A DNA stretch of 64,000 nt from CAZSAT01 sp964604675 (GTDB lineage Bacteria > Myxococcota_A > UBA796 > CAJQPC01): positions 1 to 64,000 of the forward strand of contig CAZSAT010000025.1 in assembly GCA_964604675.1 (NCBI GenBank). The letters are read 5' to 3'. The translations under genes were made by a program, and so were the position numbers. The notes beneath the pieces were generated by a model. The model worked only from the letters and a program-made list of their open reading frames with translations. It searched no databases and was not told the origin of the DNA. This document shows, one piece after another, positions 9,198 to 16,370 of this stretch (the stretch's first letter is position 1; each line of letters opens with the position of its first letter).

Positions 9198-10061
9198 CTA
9201 GGACGCGCTGCCTTCGACACGGTCGCCTTCCCAGCTGCTCATGCCGCCGATGACGTTGTAGATGCCGTAGCTCCCGATCGAGGTCATGAACTCGGCGGCG
9301 GCCGCGCTCCGTCCGCCCATCTGGCACACGAAGATCAAGTTGTTGGTCTGCCCGAGCTCGTGGTAACGGTGCGGGATCTCGTCGACCGGGATGTTGACGG
9401 CGTTCGGGCTGCGATCGGCCTCGAACTCGGGCTTCGTGCGCACGTCGACCAGGAGGAAGCCCTCGTCGTTGTCGGTGACCATGGCCTGCGCGGTCTTGGA
9501 GTCGATGTCCTGGACCGCTGCAGCGTCCTGACCGGGCTTGCGCGCGAAGCTCTTCGGCTGCCCGGTGGGCTCCTCCACCTCCTTCTCCGGCACGGCCGTG
9601 CCCTGCACCCGCGCGACGACGTCGAGGAGCCGGTCGACCTTGGGCGCGCCTCGCTCGGCGAGCTGCACCGTGCCGTCCTTGTCGACGATGACCACGGTGT
9701 TCTTGATCTTCTGCCGGAGTCGGCACGCGCCCCACGAGCGCGCGCAGACCGCGAAGGGATCGAAGAGCAGGTAGAAGTCGAGACCCAGCTCGTCGCGCAG
9801 CGCGCGGAGCTGCTCCTGCTTCTGGGAGCTGACGGCGAAGATGGCGGTCTCGAGCTGCTCGAAGCGCTGGCGTTCCGCGTTGAGCTCGGTCAGGAGGTGA
9901 CGCGCGTCAGCGTCGCCGGTGCCCTTGATGAAGACGAGGAGCACGTTCAGGTGGCCGCTGAAGTCACGGAGCTGGATCCAGGTGCCCTCGTCCGCTGTCA
10001 GCGAGAGGTTGGGAGCGGGCTCGCCGACGGGCGTGGGACTGAAGCGAACGGGGCCGGGCAT
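9198..10061 (-). CDS. Redoxin-like domain fused to a rhodanese domain
   Basis: 287 residues. Residues about 10-150 look like an AhpC/TSA-Redoxin thioredoxin fold (GEPAPNLSLTADEG, LRDFSG, then VVIVDKDGTV). Residues about 185-285 form a rhodanese domain (LLVDVRTKPEFEADRSPNAVNIPVDEIP) with the active Cys246 in CQMGGRS. At the peroxidatic site, where peroxiredoxins have a Cys after the FxxGC-type turn, this protein reads FIKGTGDADARHLL and has no Cys. Cys106 and Cys113 occur later. Sulfurtransferase or persulfide handling is therefore more likely than peroxidase activity; this is inference. No signal peptide, so it is cytoplasmic. Shine-Dalgarno GGAGGA lies before the ATG. It leads the tol genes. 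Confidence 0.75.
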   Translation of the reverse strand: MPGPVRFSPTPVGEPAPNLSLTADEGTWIQLRDFSGHLNVLLVFIKGTGDADARHLLTELNAERQRFEQLETAIFAVSSQKQEQLRALRDELGLDFYLLFDPFAVCARSWGACRLRQKIKNTVVIVDKDGTVQLAERGAPKVDRLLDVVARVQGTAVPEKEVEEPTGQPKSFARKPGQDAAAVQDIDSKTAQAMVTDNDEGFLLVDVRTKPEFEADRSPNAVNIPVDEIPHRYHELGQTNNLIFVCQMGGRSAAAAEFMTSIGSYGIYNVIGGMSSWEGDRVEGSAS

Positions 10062-10100
10062 CGGGTCCTCCAGCGCTGGTTCCTAGCGCGCCGCGGGCGG

Positions 10101-10811
10101 TCAGGCGAGCACTTCCGCCTCGCTGATGTCGCCCTGGAGGCTGTCGCCGTCCCAGGCGGCTCGAAAGACCGTCCGCATCCGCTCTCCCTGGGCCGCGACC
10201 CGCTTCCGGGACGACCACGCGGACAGACCGACGTCGAGGCCTGGCAGCAGGCGCGTGACCCGCCGCGTGGCCTGTCGGAGGCTGCGCCTCACCAGGTGGC
10301 GCGTCATCCAGGCGGCTGCCTGCTGTTCGCCCTGAGGGAGTTGCTTGCCGAAGGCCGTGGGCAGGTCCCGAACCTTCAGGTCGAGCGTGCCCTGATCCGG
10401 GAGTTGCAGGTCGAAGGCGGCGCCGACGGCCTTCCAGAGCAGCACCTTGCCGCGCTCGGTGTCGGGGTCGATGCCGTAGATCACCGCCAGGCGCTGGCCC
10501 AGCCGCAAGGTGTGCACGAGCCCCGCGAGCACCTCGGGCGGCACCGAGACCGCGCCGCCGAGCGCGCCGGCCACGCCGATGGCACTGGCTCGGGTGCGGC
10601 TCCGGTCGACCACCAGCCGCGCCGACAGGTCGAGCTCGTCCAGCGCGGGGTCGAGCCCGGAGAGCGGGTCGCGGAACGCCAGGCCCTCGTCTTCGAGCTC
10701 CCTTCGGATCTCGTCGGCGGGGAGCGACACCGCCGCATAGAGCGCGGGCAGCAGATCCTCGTCGAGGCGTTCCTCCAGGTTCTGGAGGATCTGGCGGAAG
10801 AGCGACGCCAT
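10101..10811 (-). CDS. EcsC-family protein
   Basis: 236 residues. The middle part (residues about 70-130: ASAIGVAGALGG, PPEVLAGLVHTLRLGQRLAVIYG) matches the EcsC family, whose members have a Gly/Ala-rich amphipathic core and an unclear role; B. subtilis EcsC lies beside an ABC transporter. The C-terminal third is Arg-rich. It starts by ATGA overlap with the upstream membrane-protein gene, so the two are probably co-translated. No signal peptide or clear transmembrane span. Function is not assignable beyond the family. Confidence 0.6.
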   Translation of the reverse strand: MASLFRQILQNLEERLDEDLLPALYAAVSLPADEIRRELEDEGLAFRDPLSGLDPALDELDLSARLVVDRSRTRASAIGVAGALGGAVSVPPEVLAGLVHTLRLGQRLAVIYGIDPDTERGKVLLWKAVGAAFDLQLPDQGTLDLKVRDLPTAFGKQLPQGEQQAAAWMTRHLVRRSLRQATRRVTRLLPGLDVGLSAWSSRKRVAAQGERMRTVFRAAWDGDSLQGDISEAEVLA

Positions 10812-12220
10812 CAGGGGGGGTCGCTATCCGACGCGCCAGGTGCGGCCAGGCTTCCCACCCGTCGCCACAGCGCTCCGGTCTCGTCCTCGGCCAGTCGCTC
10901 CCAGCTCGGGTGGGCGTCGAGCGCGTCCTCCAGGGGACACGCCTCGGTGAGCAGCACGTGCGACACCCCGGCGTCGTCGAGGGTGTCCTCCCACCCCTCG
11001 ACGGCGGAGGCTGTCTCGAACCACACCGCCCACGCGTCGTCGTCGAAGATCCAGCCACGGATGTCCGACACGATCTCGAAGTCCTCACCGAGCTCGAAGA
11101 CCACCAGGCCGCCCCACTCGGGGGGCTGGAGCACGCGGCCCCTGCTCGCGTCGGCTCCCAGCGCCGCCACCAGGGCGACGGGCGTCTCCTTGTGCAGCGG
11201 GGTGTCGGGCGCCTGCAGGCCGCGGAACAGCATCATGCTCCAGAGGGCGGCCAGCACCGCGTTCGCCAGCTTCACGAGGCGTGCGTTCAGGCCCTGCTCG
11301 CGCCCCCAGAGGTCCTGGGCGGTGACTGCCGCGACGGGCGCCGTGGCCAGCATGAACCACGCGACGAAGCGCGTGCTGCGCATCGCGAGCAAGCCGAACG
11401 CCCCCATGACGAGCGCGTCCTGGAGGCGCAGCTTGCGCCGCCAGAGCAGCACCACCGCCCACACGGCGACGACCAGCCAGAAGCGCGCCCCCTCCACCTC
11501 GCCGAGGGTCGGTGGGAGCCACTCGGTGAAGCCCCGCGCCGCCGGCTTGCTGGTGTTGGAGAGCACGAAGCTCCACAGTCCTGGTCCGTAGGGACCGAGG
11601 CAGACCCCGATGGCCAGCCCCGCCGCGAGCCTCAGCTGACCGGTGAGGCCCGCCCACGCGATCCCTGCAGGAAAGGAACCGTGGAGGGGGGCCCAGACAG
11701 CCCCCAGGAGCGTGCCGAACAGGAGGGGGCGCCGGGCGCGTGGGCCTTGCCACATCAGGAGGCAGAACAGGGGGTACACCCAGGTCTGGCCGCGCACCAC
11801 GCCGTTCTGCAGCACACCCCACCACGCATACAGCGCCGCGATTCCTGCGCCGCGCCAGTCGGTGCCACGCCCGCGGGCGGCCAGCCCAGCGAGTGCGACC
11901 GTCGAACCCACCACGACGCCATTGAGCAGCCGGAGCCCGTCGAGGCCGATGGCTTCGTGCAGGAGGTAGCTCCCGAGCGAGAAGCCCCAGGTTCCATGGA
12001 CGAACGCCACGCCGTCGGCGGTCCAGGTGAACACCTCGCGCTCGAGGAGCTGTCCGTGCTCCACCATCCACCGGCCCATCGCGGCGAAGATGTGGAAGTC
12101 GTTGGAGTGCATCGGGAGCGAGCCCGCGTACAGGACGGCGATGGCCACCGCGCTCGCGTAGAGCGTCGGTCCCAGCGGCAGCGTGCGCTGCCCGCCGGAC
12201 TCAGAAGCGTCCGAGGACAT
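10811..12220 (-). CDS. Multi-pass membrane protein, GT-C-like
   Basis: 469 residues with about ten hydrophobic helices in the first 340 residues and a soluble C-terminal domain (about 345-469). The N-terminal motif SNDFHIFAAMGRWMVEHGQ, then FTWTADGVAFVHGTWGFSLG, resembles the loop shared by GT-C-fold glycosyltransferase-like membrane proteins, which often read D..H...G.WI...G followed by DPFS.T..G..W..HEW. A role in transferring a lipid-linked sugar is possible but not shown. It overlaps the upstream outer-membrane protein gene by 20 bp and the downstream EcsC gene by 4 bp. Confidence 0.55.
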   Translation of the reverse strand: MSSDASESGGQRTLPLGPTLYASAVAIAVLYAGSLPMHSNDFHIFAAMGRWMVEHGQLLEREVFTWTADGVAFVHGTWGFSLGSYLLHEAIGLDGLRLLNGVVVGSTVALAGLAARGRGTDWRGAGIAALYAWWGVLQNGVVRGQTWVYPLFCLLMWQGPRARRPLLFGTLLGAVWAPLHGSFPAGIAWAGLTGQLRLAAGLAIGVCLGPYGPGLWSFVLSNTSKPAARGFTEWLPPTLGEVEGARFWLVVAVWAVVLLWRRKLRLQDALVMGAFGLLAMRSTRFVAWFMLATAPVAAVTAQDLWGREQGLNARLVKLANAVLAALWSMMLFRGLQAPDTPLHKETPVALVAALGADASRGRVLQPPEWGGLVVFELGEDFEIVSDIRGWIFDDDAWAVWFETASAVEGWEDTLDDAGVSHVLLTEACPLEDALDAHPSWERLAEDETGALWRRVGSLAAPGASDSDPP

Positions 12221-12887
12221 CCACCGAGCTTCCGAGCCGGCCGGTCACGGCGAGGCGGTCTGCGCCGGTCACCTCGGCGGGGTCGAATCCGAAGAGCACC
12301 GCCGGCGTGAGGCCGAGGGCCAGGTCGAGGCCGGGGCGGACCTCGAGCAACAGGCCGCCGCTCGCCGCGAGCATGGGGTGGACGCCCGTCGAGGTCAGGC
12401 GCGTGCGACCGCCGATGGCCGGAAGCTCCAGGGTCGTCTGCGCGATGTCGGCGCCGAGGTGGAACGACAGGTAGGCGTGAGGCTCCAGTTGCGTGTTCTC
12501 CGGACGCGAGACAGCAGGCGGGAACCAACGGACGCCGACCCGGGGGAGCGTGTGGCGCGCGAAGCCGTCGAGCGCCTCGCCAGCGCCCTCCTGTGCGTCC
12601 TGCAGGTAGCGGTCGCCGTCTCGGAGCCGCTGGCGCGCGTGGTCGACGTCCAACAGCAGGCTGACGGTGTTGACCAGGGGCTTCTCGAAGACGAGGCCGA
12701 GCTCCGGGCCGATCGTCCAGCTGGAGGCGCTCGAGCCGAAGCCCAGCGACGCGCCGGACCGCACGCCCACGCTCCAGCGGTAGTCCACGTCCCAGTCGGC
12801 CGCGACGCGGCCACTGCGGATCACGCCGACGGGCTTGGCGCCGACGGGCTTGGCCGCGAGGGCGATGGGGAGGAGTGCCGTCAGCAT
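12201..12887 (-). CDS. Predicted small outer-membrane beta-barrel protein, unknown function
   Basis: 228 residues with a very short export signal (MLTALLPIALAAKP, cleavage near residue 11). The rest is amphipathic beta-strand-like: alternating hydrophobic/polar segments such as YRWSVGVRSGASLGFG, VSLLLDV, LAVTGRLGSSVDV, ending in Phe (GRF), as many outer-membrane barrels do. No named family recognised. It follows the cyclase by 18 nt and overlaps the membrane-protein gene. A TAGCAT -10-like element lies 7 nt before the ATG and no Shine-Dalgarno is visible. Confidence 0.6.
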   Translation of the reverse strand: MLTALLPIALAAKPVGAKPVGVIRSGRVAADWDVDYRWSVGVRSGASLGFGSSASSWTIGPELGLVFEKPLVNTVSLLLDVDHARQRLRDGDRYLQDAQEGAGEALDGFARHTLPRVGVRWFPPAVSRPENTQLEPHAYLSFHLGADIAQTTLELPAIGGRTRLTSTGVHPMLAASGGLLLEVRPGLDLALGLTPAVLFGFDPAEVTGADRLAVTGRLGSSVDVLGRF

Positions 12888-12894
12888 CGACGCG

Positions 12895-12900
12895 ATGCTA
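12895..12900 (-). promoter_or_regulatory. -10-like TAGCAT before the small outer-membrane protein gene
   Basis: TAGCAT (TANNNT) sits 7 nt upstream of the ATG at 12887, in the 18-nt gap after the cyclase gene. There is no ribosome-binding site between, so it is a candidate internal promoter giving a leaderless message. Confidence 0.35.
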
Positions 12901-12905
12901 CCGCC

Positions 12906-13493
12906 CTACCGCACGGCCCAGTAGGGCAGGTCGAGGCCGGCGATGCGCCGCGCCCGCTGCTCCAGCGTCCACGGGTGTTGACCGAGGTGGTTGCGCACCG
13001 CGCCGGTGAGCAGGGTCTCACCGCCTTCGGCGATGTCCTCGCCGAGCTTGAAGGCGAGGTTCACCTGGTCGCCGAAGCAGTCCTCGCCATCCAGATCCAG
13101 GATGCGCCCGTGCCCGACGCCCACGGCGACCTGCACCCGTTCGTCTTCGTGGCGCCCAGCGGACCACTCGGCGAGCTCCGTGTGGAGTGCGTGGGCCGCG
13201 CGCAGGGCGGCTTCGGGGTCGTCGAAGGTGGCGAAGAGGTTGTCGGCGACCGACTTGACCAGCCGGCCGCCATGGGCTTCGACCACCGGAGCTCCCAGGC
13301 TGCGCATGCGGTGGATCAGCGCGAGGAAGTGCACGATCCCGTGCTTGCGGGTGATGCGCGAGAAGCCCGACATGTCCGAGACGAAGATCGTGCGCACGCG
13401 CCCGAAGCGATCCCAGATGGCGGTCTCTGCGGCGGCGGGGTCGTCGGCGTCGTGCAGACGTGACAGGAGGTCGGCGAGCTCGGATCGGGGCAT
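12906..13493 (-). CDS. Class III nucleotide cyclase domain protein
   Basis: 195 residues, almost all of it a class III adenylate/guanylate cyclase catalytic domain. Both metal-binding Asp positions are kept: VSDMSGFSRI (about residue 39) and KSVADNLFATF (about residue 83). The FGDQVNLAFKL segment matches the usual GDxVNxAxRL, with Lys in place of Arg. So it may be active and produce cAMP or cGMP. No membrane or sensory domain is fused; a 30-residue helical N-terminus could mediate dimerisation. It is the first gene of the long minus-strand run and is divergent from a cyclic-nucleotide-binding protein. Confidence 0.8.
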   Translation of the reverse strand: MPRSELADLLSRLHDADDPAAAETAIWDRFGRVRTIFVSDMSGFSRITRKHGIVHFLALIHRMRSLGAPVVEAHGGRLVKSVADNLFATFDDPEAALRAAHALHTELAEWSAGRHEDERVQVAVGVGHGRILDLDGEDCFGDQVNLAFKLGEDIAEGGETLLTGAVRNHLGQHPWTLEQRARRIAGLDLPYWAVR

Positions 13494-13499
13494 GCCCCG

Positions 13500-13505
13500 G
13501 GTCTA
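13500..13505 (-). promoter_or_regulatory. -10-like TAGACC before the cyclase gene
   Basis: TAGACC (or TTAGAC one base further upstream) lies 6-7 nt before the ATG at 13493 with no Shine-Dalgarno in between. It would be the promoter for the minus-strand run that reaches ppx. Confidence 0.3.
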
Positions 13506-13574
13506 ACCGGGAGCGTGGGCGAGCAGCCTCAAGCACCGCAACGCTCGTCCGACGAGGGTGTCGGAGGGCTTCCG

Positions 13575-14105
13575 ATGCGCGCCGAGTTCGTGGACCGCCA
13601 TGCCGCACGGCTCTTGGAGGAACATCCCTACGTCGGCGCCCACATCCGTGATGTCGCCGACCTGCTGGAGCAGGCGACGCTCCAGCGCGTCGAGGGGGGC
13701 CAGGCGCTGTGTCGAGAGGGGGAGGCCGCGCGTTCGGTCTTCGTGCTCCTCGTCGGTCGTGTGTGGGTGCTCCAGCACGGCGCGGGTGGCGGTGCGGCCA
13801 GGACGCTCGCGCTCTTCTCGAGGCCGAGGGTGTTCGGCCACCTCGCCGCCTTGGACGGTGGCGTGCGCGAGGCGACCTGCCTCGCCGACGGGCCGGTGCT
13901 CGTGGCGCGCCTTCCCGCGTGGCGTGCTGTCGCGATGCTGCCGGCAGCCGAGGGCGCGGGGCGAGCGCTTCGCCGGCTGCTGCTGCACGCGCTGACCGAC
14001 GAGCTCGGCCACGCCCACGCGACGTTGCGCGCCGTGGCGAAGGTGCCGACCGACGAGCCGCGCTTCTTCCTGCCGGCGCCGTCCGCGGCGCGCACCGGTG
14101 CCTAA
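13575..14105 (+). CDS. Cyclic-nucleotide-binding (CNB/CRP-type) domain protein
   Basis: 176 residues from the ATG at 13575, chosen because GGAGGG ends 6 nt upstream; a GTG at 13515 would add 20 low-complexity residues. Residues about 25-130 form a CNB domain: LCREGEAARSVFVLLVGRVWVL then FGHLAALDGGVREAT. The phosphate-binding cassette normally reads FGE.AL...RxA; here the Glu is His, but the Arg-x-Ala (REA) is kept, so ligand binding is plausible but uncertain. There is no HTH, so it is not a CRP-type regulator. It is divergent from the cyclase gene, 81 nt away. Its stop overlaps the convergent MBL gene stop by 4 bp. Confidence 0.7.
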   Translation: MRAEFVDRHAARLLEEHPYVGAHIRDVADLLEQATLQRVEGGQALCREGEAARSVFVLLVGRVWVLQHGAGGGAARTLALFSRPRVFGHLAALDGGVREATCLADGPVLVARLPAWRAVAMLPAAEGAGRALRRLLLHALTDELGHAHATLRAVAKVPTDEPRFFLPAPSAARTGA

Positions 14106-14965
14106 GCCACCACCCGCTCGAGCTGGGGACGGTGGTCGGTGGCCACCAGGCGCCCTCGATCGTCCCGGATGATCGTCGCGAGCGCCACGTCCGGGTCGTG
14201 GGTGAAGAACACGCGTCCACCGCGGTCCGCGAGGTCGCTCAGCAGGGCCTGCTTCTCGTCGATCAAGCGCTCGGGGTAGCGGTCGTAGCCCATCGTGATG
14301 GGAACGCGCACCCAGGGCACGCCGGGCACGAGGTCCCCTCCGAAGAGCACCGGACCGTGCTCGCCCGGGATCTCGACGAGCATCAATCCGGGGGTGTGTC
14401 CCTCGCTCTCGTGGAGCCGGTAGGACGGGCCCAGTGCCGTGCTCACCGGACCTGCGACGATCTCCAGGCGGCCACTCGCCTCGAGGAGTGGCTGGAGGGC
14501 CGGGATGAAGCTCGCCCGATCGCGGGCGTGGGGCTTCATCGCGCGTGCCCAGGCGCCCTCGCTCACGACGAAGCGCGCCCGGTCGAACAGCAGCTGCGGC
14601 CCGCTCTGCTCGGACCAGCGCGACAAGAGGCCACCCGCGTGGTCGAAGTGGAGGTGGCTGAGCACCACCACGTCGATGTCGCTGTGCGCGAGCCCCAACG
14701 AACCCAGGCTCTCGAGCAGCACGTGGTCGCTCTCGACCACGCCGAAGCGCTCGCGCAGCTCGGGCTCGAAGAAGGCCCCGATGCCGGTCTCCAGGAGGAT
14801 CCGTCGGCCGGGTTCCTCGATGAGCAACGCACGGCAGGCCAGGGGGATGCGGTGGAGCTCGTCCGGGTTGGCCCAGCGTTCCCAGAGGGCACGCGGCGCG
14901 TTGCCGAACATGGCGCCACCGTCGAGGCGCTGGCTGTTGCCCTGGACCGAGCTCAGGCGGATCAC
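14102..14965 (-). CDS. MBL-fold metallohydrolase
   Basis: 287 residues with the metallo-beta-lactamase zinc motif SHLHFDHAGG, then ESEGHTPGL, FGGDLVPG and THDPDVAL giving the remaining metal ligands. The N-terminal pattern (DGGAMFGN, CRALLIEEPGRRILLETGIG) is typical of lactonase/hydrolase-like MBL proteins of about this length. Substrate unknown. The start is GTG at 14965, preceded by GAGGAGG and overlapping the stop of the upstream lipoprotein gene (GTGA). No signal peptide, so cytoplasmic. Confidence 0.8.
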   Translation of the reverse strand: MIRLSSVQGNSQRLDGGAMFGNAPRALWERWANPDELHRIPLACRALLIEEPGRRILLETGIGAFFEPELRERFGVVESDHVLLESLGSLGLAHSDIDVVVLSHLHFDHAGGLLSRWSEQSGPQLLFDRARFVVSEGAWARAMKPHARDRASFIPALQPLLEASGRLEIVAGPVSTALGPSYRLHESEGHTPGLMLVEIPGEHGPVLFGGDLVPGVPWVRVPITMGYDRYPERLIDEKQALLSDLADRGGRVFFTHDPDVALATIIRDDRGRLVATDHRPQLERVVA

Positions 14966-15495
14966 GGGCCCTCCTCGTCGTGTTCGGTGAGCGCCTCGGC
15001 CTCGGGCTCGACGACCGTCCAGACACCATCGGCCCACCGCGCCACCGCGCCGTCGTAGCCGCCTTCTGCGTGCCACGGCGGGCTCGTCCAGGCGCCCGCT
15101 ACGCCCTCCACCAGCCCGTGGCGGGTCGCCGTGCCGGCCTGGCTGGCCGCCGCGAGGATGAGGGCATCCTGCGCCGTGGCGCCGTCGCCGCCGACGGGCA
15201 GCAGCGCGCGCTTCTGCACCCAGCCTTCGACCTCCGCGCGGCAGCCCGTGCACCGCACGAAGGCGCGCTCGGCCAGGGTGCGCTCGACCTCCAGCTCCAC
15301 CCCGAGCGCCTCGAGGACCAGCAGGGGCGCGCCATGCTGGTCGACCAGGGTGATGGGCGAGGCTCGGGTGCGCGCCGTGAAGGGCAGGACGTCCGGCAGC
15401 GCGAGCACCTCCGGGAGCTCGCTCGGCCCCGTTGCGCTCGGTAGCTCGTTCGCCGTGGGCGCTGTGCTGGTGCAGGCGAGGAGCAGGAGGGTCAC
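14962..15495 (-). CDS. Predicted lipoprotein with SH3-like segment, unknown function
   Basis: 177 residues with an extremely short lipoprotein signal, MTLLLLAC, giving Cys8 as the lipidation site. Residues about 45-105 (ELEVERTLAERAFVRCTGC, then GWVQKRALLPV) resemble a bacterial SH3-like fold. The remainder has no recognised family. GTG start; a GATAGC element lies 7 nt upstream and no Shine-Dalgarno is visible. The stop overlaps the MBL gene start. Divergent from the LD-carboxypeptidase gene 23 nt away. Confidence 0.6.
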   Translation of the reverse strand: MTLLLLACTSTAPTANELPSATGPSELPEVLALPDVLPFTARTRASPITLVDQHGAPLLVLEALGVELEVERTLAERAFVRCTGCRAEVEGWVQKRALLPVGGDGATAQDALILAAASQAGTATRHGLVEGVAGAWTSPPWHAEGGYDGAVARWADGVWTVVEPEAEALTEHDEEGP

Positions 15496-15502
15496 GAAGC
15501 TC

Positions 15503-15510
15503 GCTATCCT
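15503..15510. promoter_or_regulatory. Overlapping divergent -10-like elements between lipoprotein and ldcA
   Basis: The plus strand reads TATCCT at 15505-15510, 8 nt before the GTG of ldcA. The minus strand reads GATAGC over 15508-15503, 7 nt before the GTG of the lipoprotein gene. Neither start has a Shine-Dalgarno. The two genes would share one melting region and make leaderless messages. Confidence 0.35.
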
Positions 15511-15518
15511 GTGGCTCG

Positions 15519-16370
15519 GTGAGCGTCCCTCTGCTGTTCCCTGGTGCCCGCGTCGGTGTCTTTGCGCCGTCGCACCGCTTCGACGAGTCCAAGCTGGCCG
15601 CTGGCCTGAGCATCGCAGAGGGGTGGGGCCTGGAGCTCGTCGAGGCGCCCACCCTGCGCGCCGCCCACCGCTACCTGGCGGGCAGCGACGTGCAACGCGG
15701 CGCCGACCTGAGCTGGGCGCTGACCGATCCGAGCTTGGACGCCGCCTGGCTCGTTCGCGGTGGGTCGGGCTTGGCCCGGTTGCTGGACGGGGTGCACTGG
15801 GAGGCCGTGGTCGATCGGCCCGTCATCGGGTTCTCCGACGCGACCAGCTTGCTGGTGGCCCTCCATCAGCGCGCCGGCATCTCGGGTGTCCACGGTCCGG
15901 TGCTCCACAGCCTCCACGGCTCGGACGAGGCCAGCAGGGCCGCGCTGCGCGACTTGTTGTTCGAAGGAACCGGACCGCCCTGGTCCGGGCACATGCTGTG
16001 CCCTGGCAGCGCGGAAGGCCCCGTGGTCGGCGGCAACCTCTGTGTGCTGGCGAGCACGTGTGGGACCCCGGACCAGCTGGACGCGCGGGGCGCGATCCTC
16101 GTCCTGGAGGAGGTCGGGGAGGCGCCGTACCGCCTGGATCGCTGCCTGCATCAGCTCCGGCGGGCCGGCGTGCTCGACGGGCTGGTCGGTGTCGCCGTGG
16201 GCGAGCTGGCACCCGCACACCCCGACCACCGCGCCATCCTGGAAGAGGTCTTCGGTGGCTCGGACATCCCGGTCCTCGTCGACGCGCCGGTCGGGCACGG
16301 CACCCGGAACCTGGCGTTTCGCGTGGGGGCGCGCGCCCACCTGGCGGAAGGCGTGCTCCGCTGGCGTTGA
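15519..16370 (+). CDS. ldcA: LD-carboxypeptidase (peptidase family S66)
   Basis: 283 residues from GTG 15519. The frame is open upstream, but that part is low-complexity and opposite the lipoprotein gene. S66 hallmarks are present: VRGGSGLARLL (oxyanion-side loop, usually RGGYG), the nucleophile Ser in GFSDATSLL, VVGGNL, the catalytic Glu in LVLEEVGEAPYRLDR, and the His in VGHGTRNLAF. S66 enzymes release the terminal D-Ala from tetrapeptides during peptidoglycan recycling and act in the cytoplasm. The RGGS variant of the loop is unusual. The next gene starts inside its stop codon (TTGA). Confidence 0.85.
   Translation: MSVPLLFPGARVGVFAPSHRFDESKLAAGLSIAEGWGLELVEAPTLRAAHRYLAGSDVQRGADLSWALTDPSLDAAWLVRGGSGLARLLDGVHWEAVVDRPVIGFSDATSLLVALHQRAGISGVHGPVLHSLHGSDEASRAALRDLLFEGTGPPWSGHMLCPGSAEGPVVGGNLCVLASTCGTPDQLDARGAILVLEEVGEAPYRLDRCLHQLRRAGVLDGLVGVAVGELAPAHPDHRAILEEVFGGSDIPVLVDAPVGHGTRNLAFRVGARAHLAEGVLRWR

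Noticed and set aside
8478..11591. Long plus-strand frame over the tolQ-EcsC region
   Set aside because: Opposite five genes with solid motifs and start/stop coupling; composition is typical of an antisense shadow.
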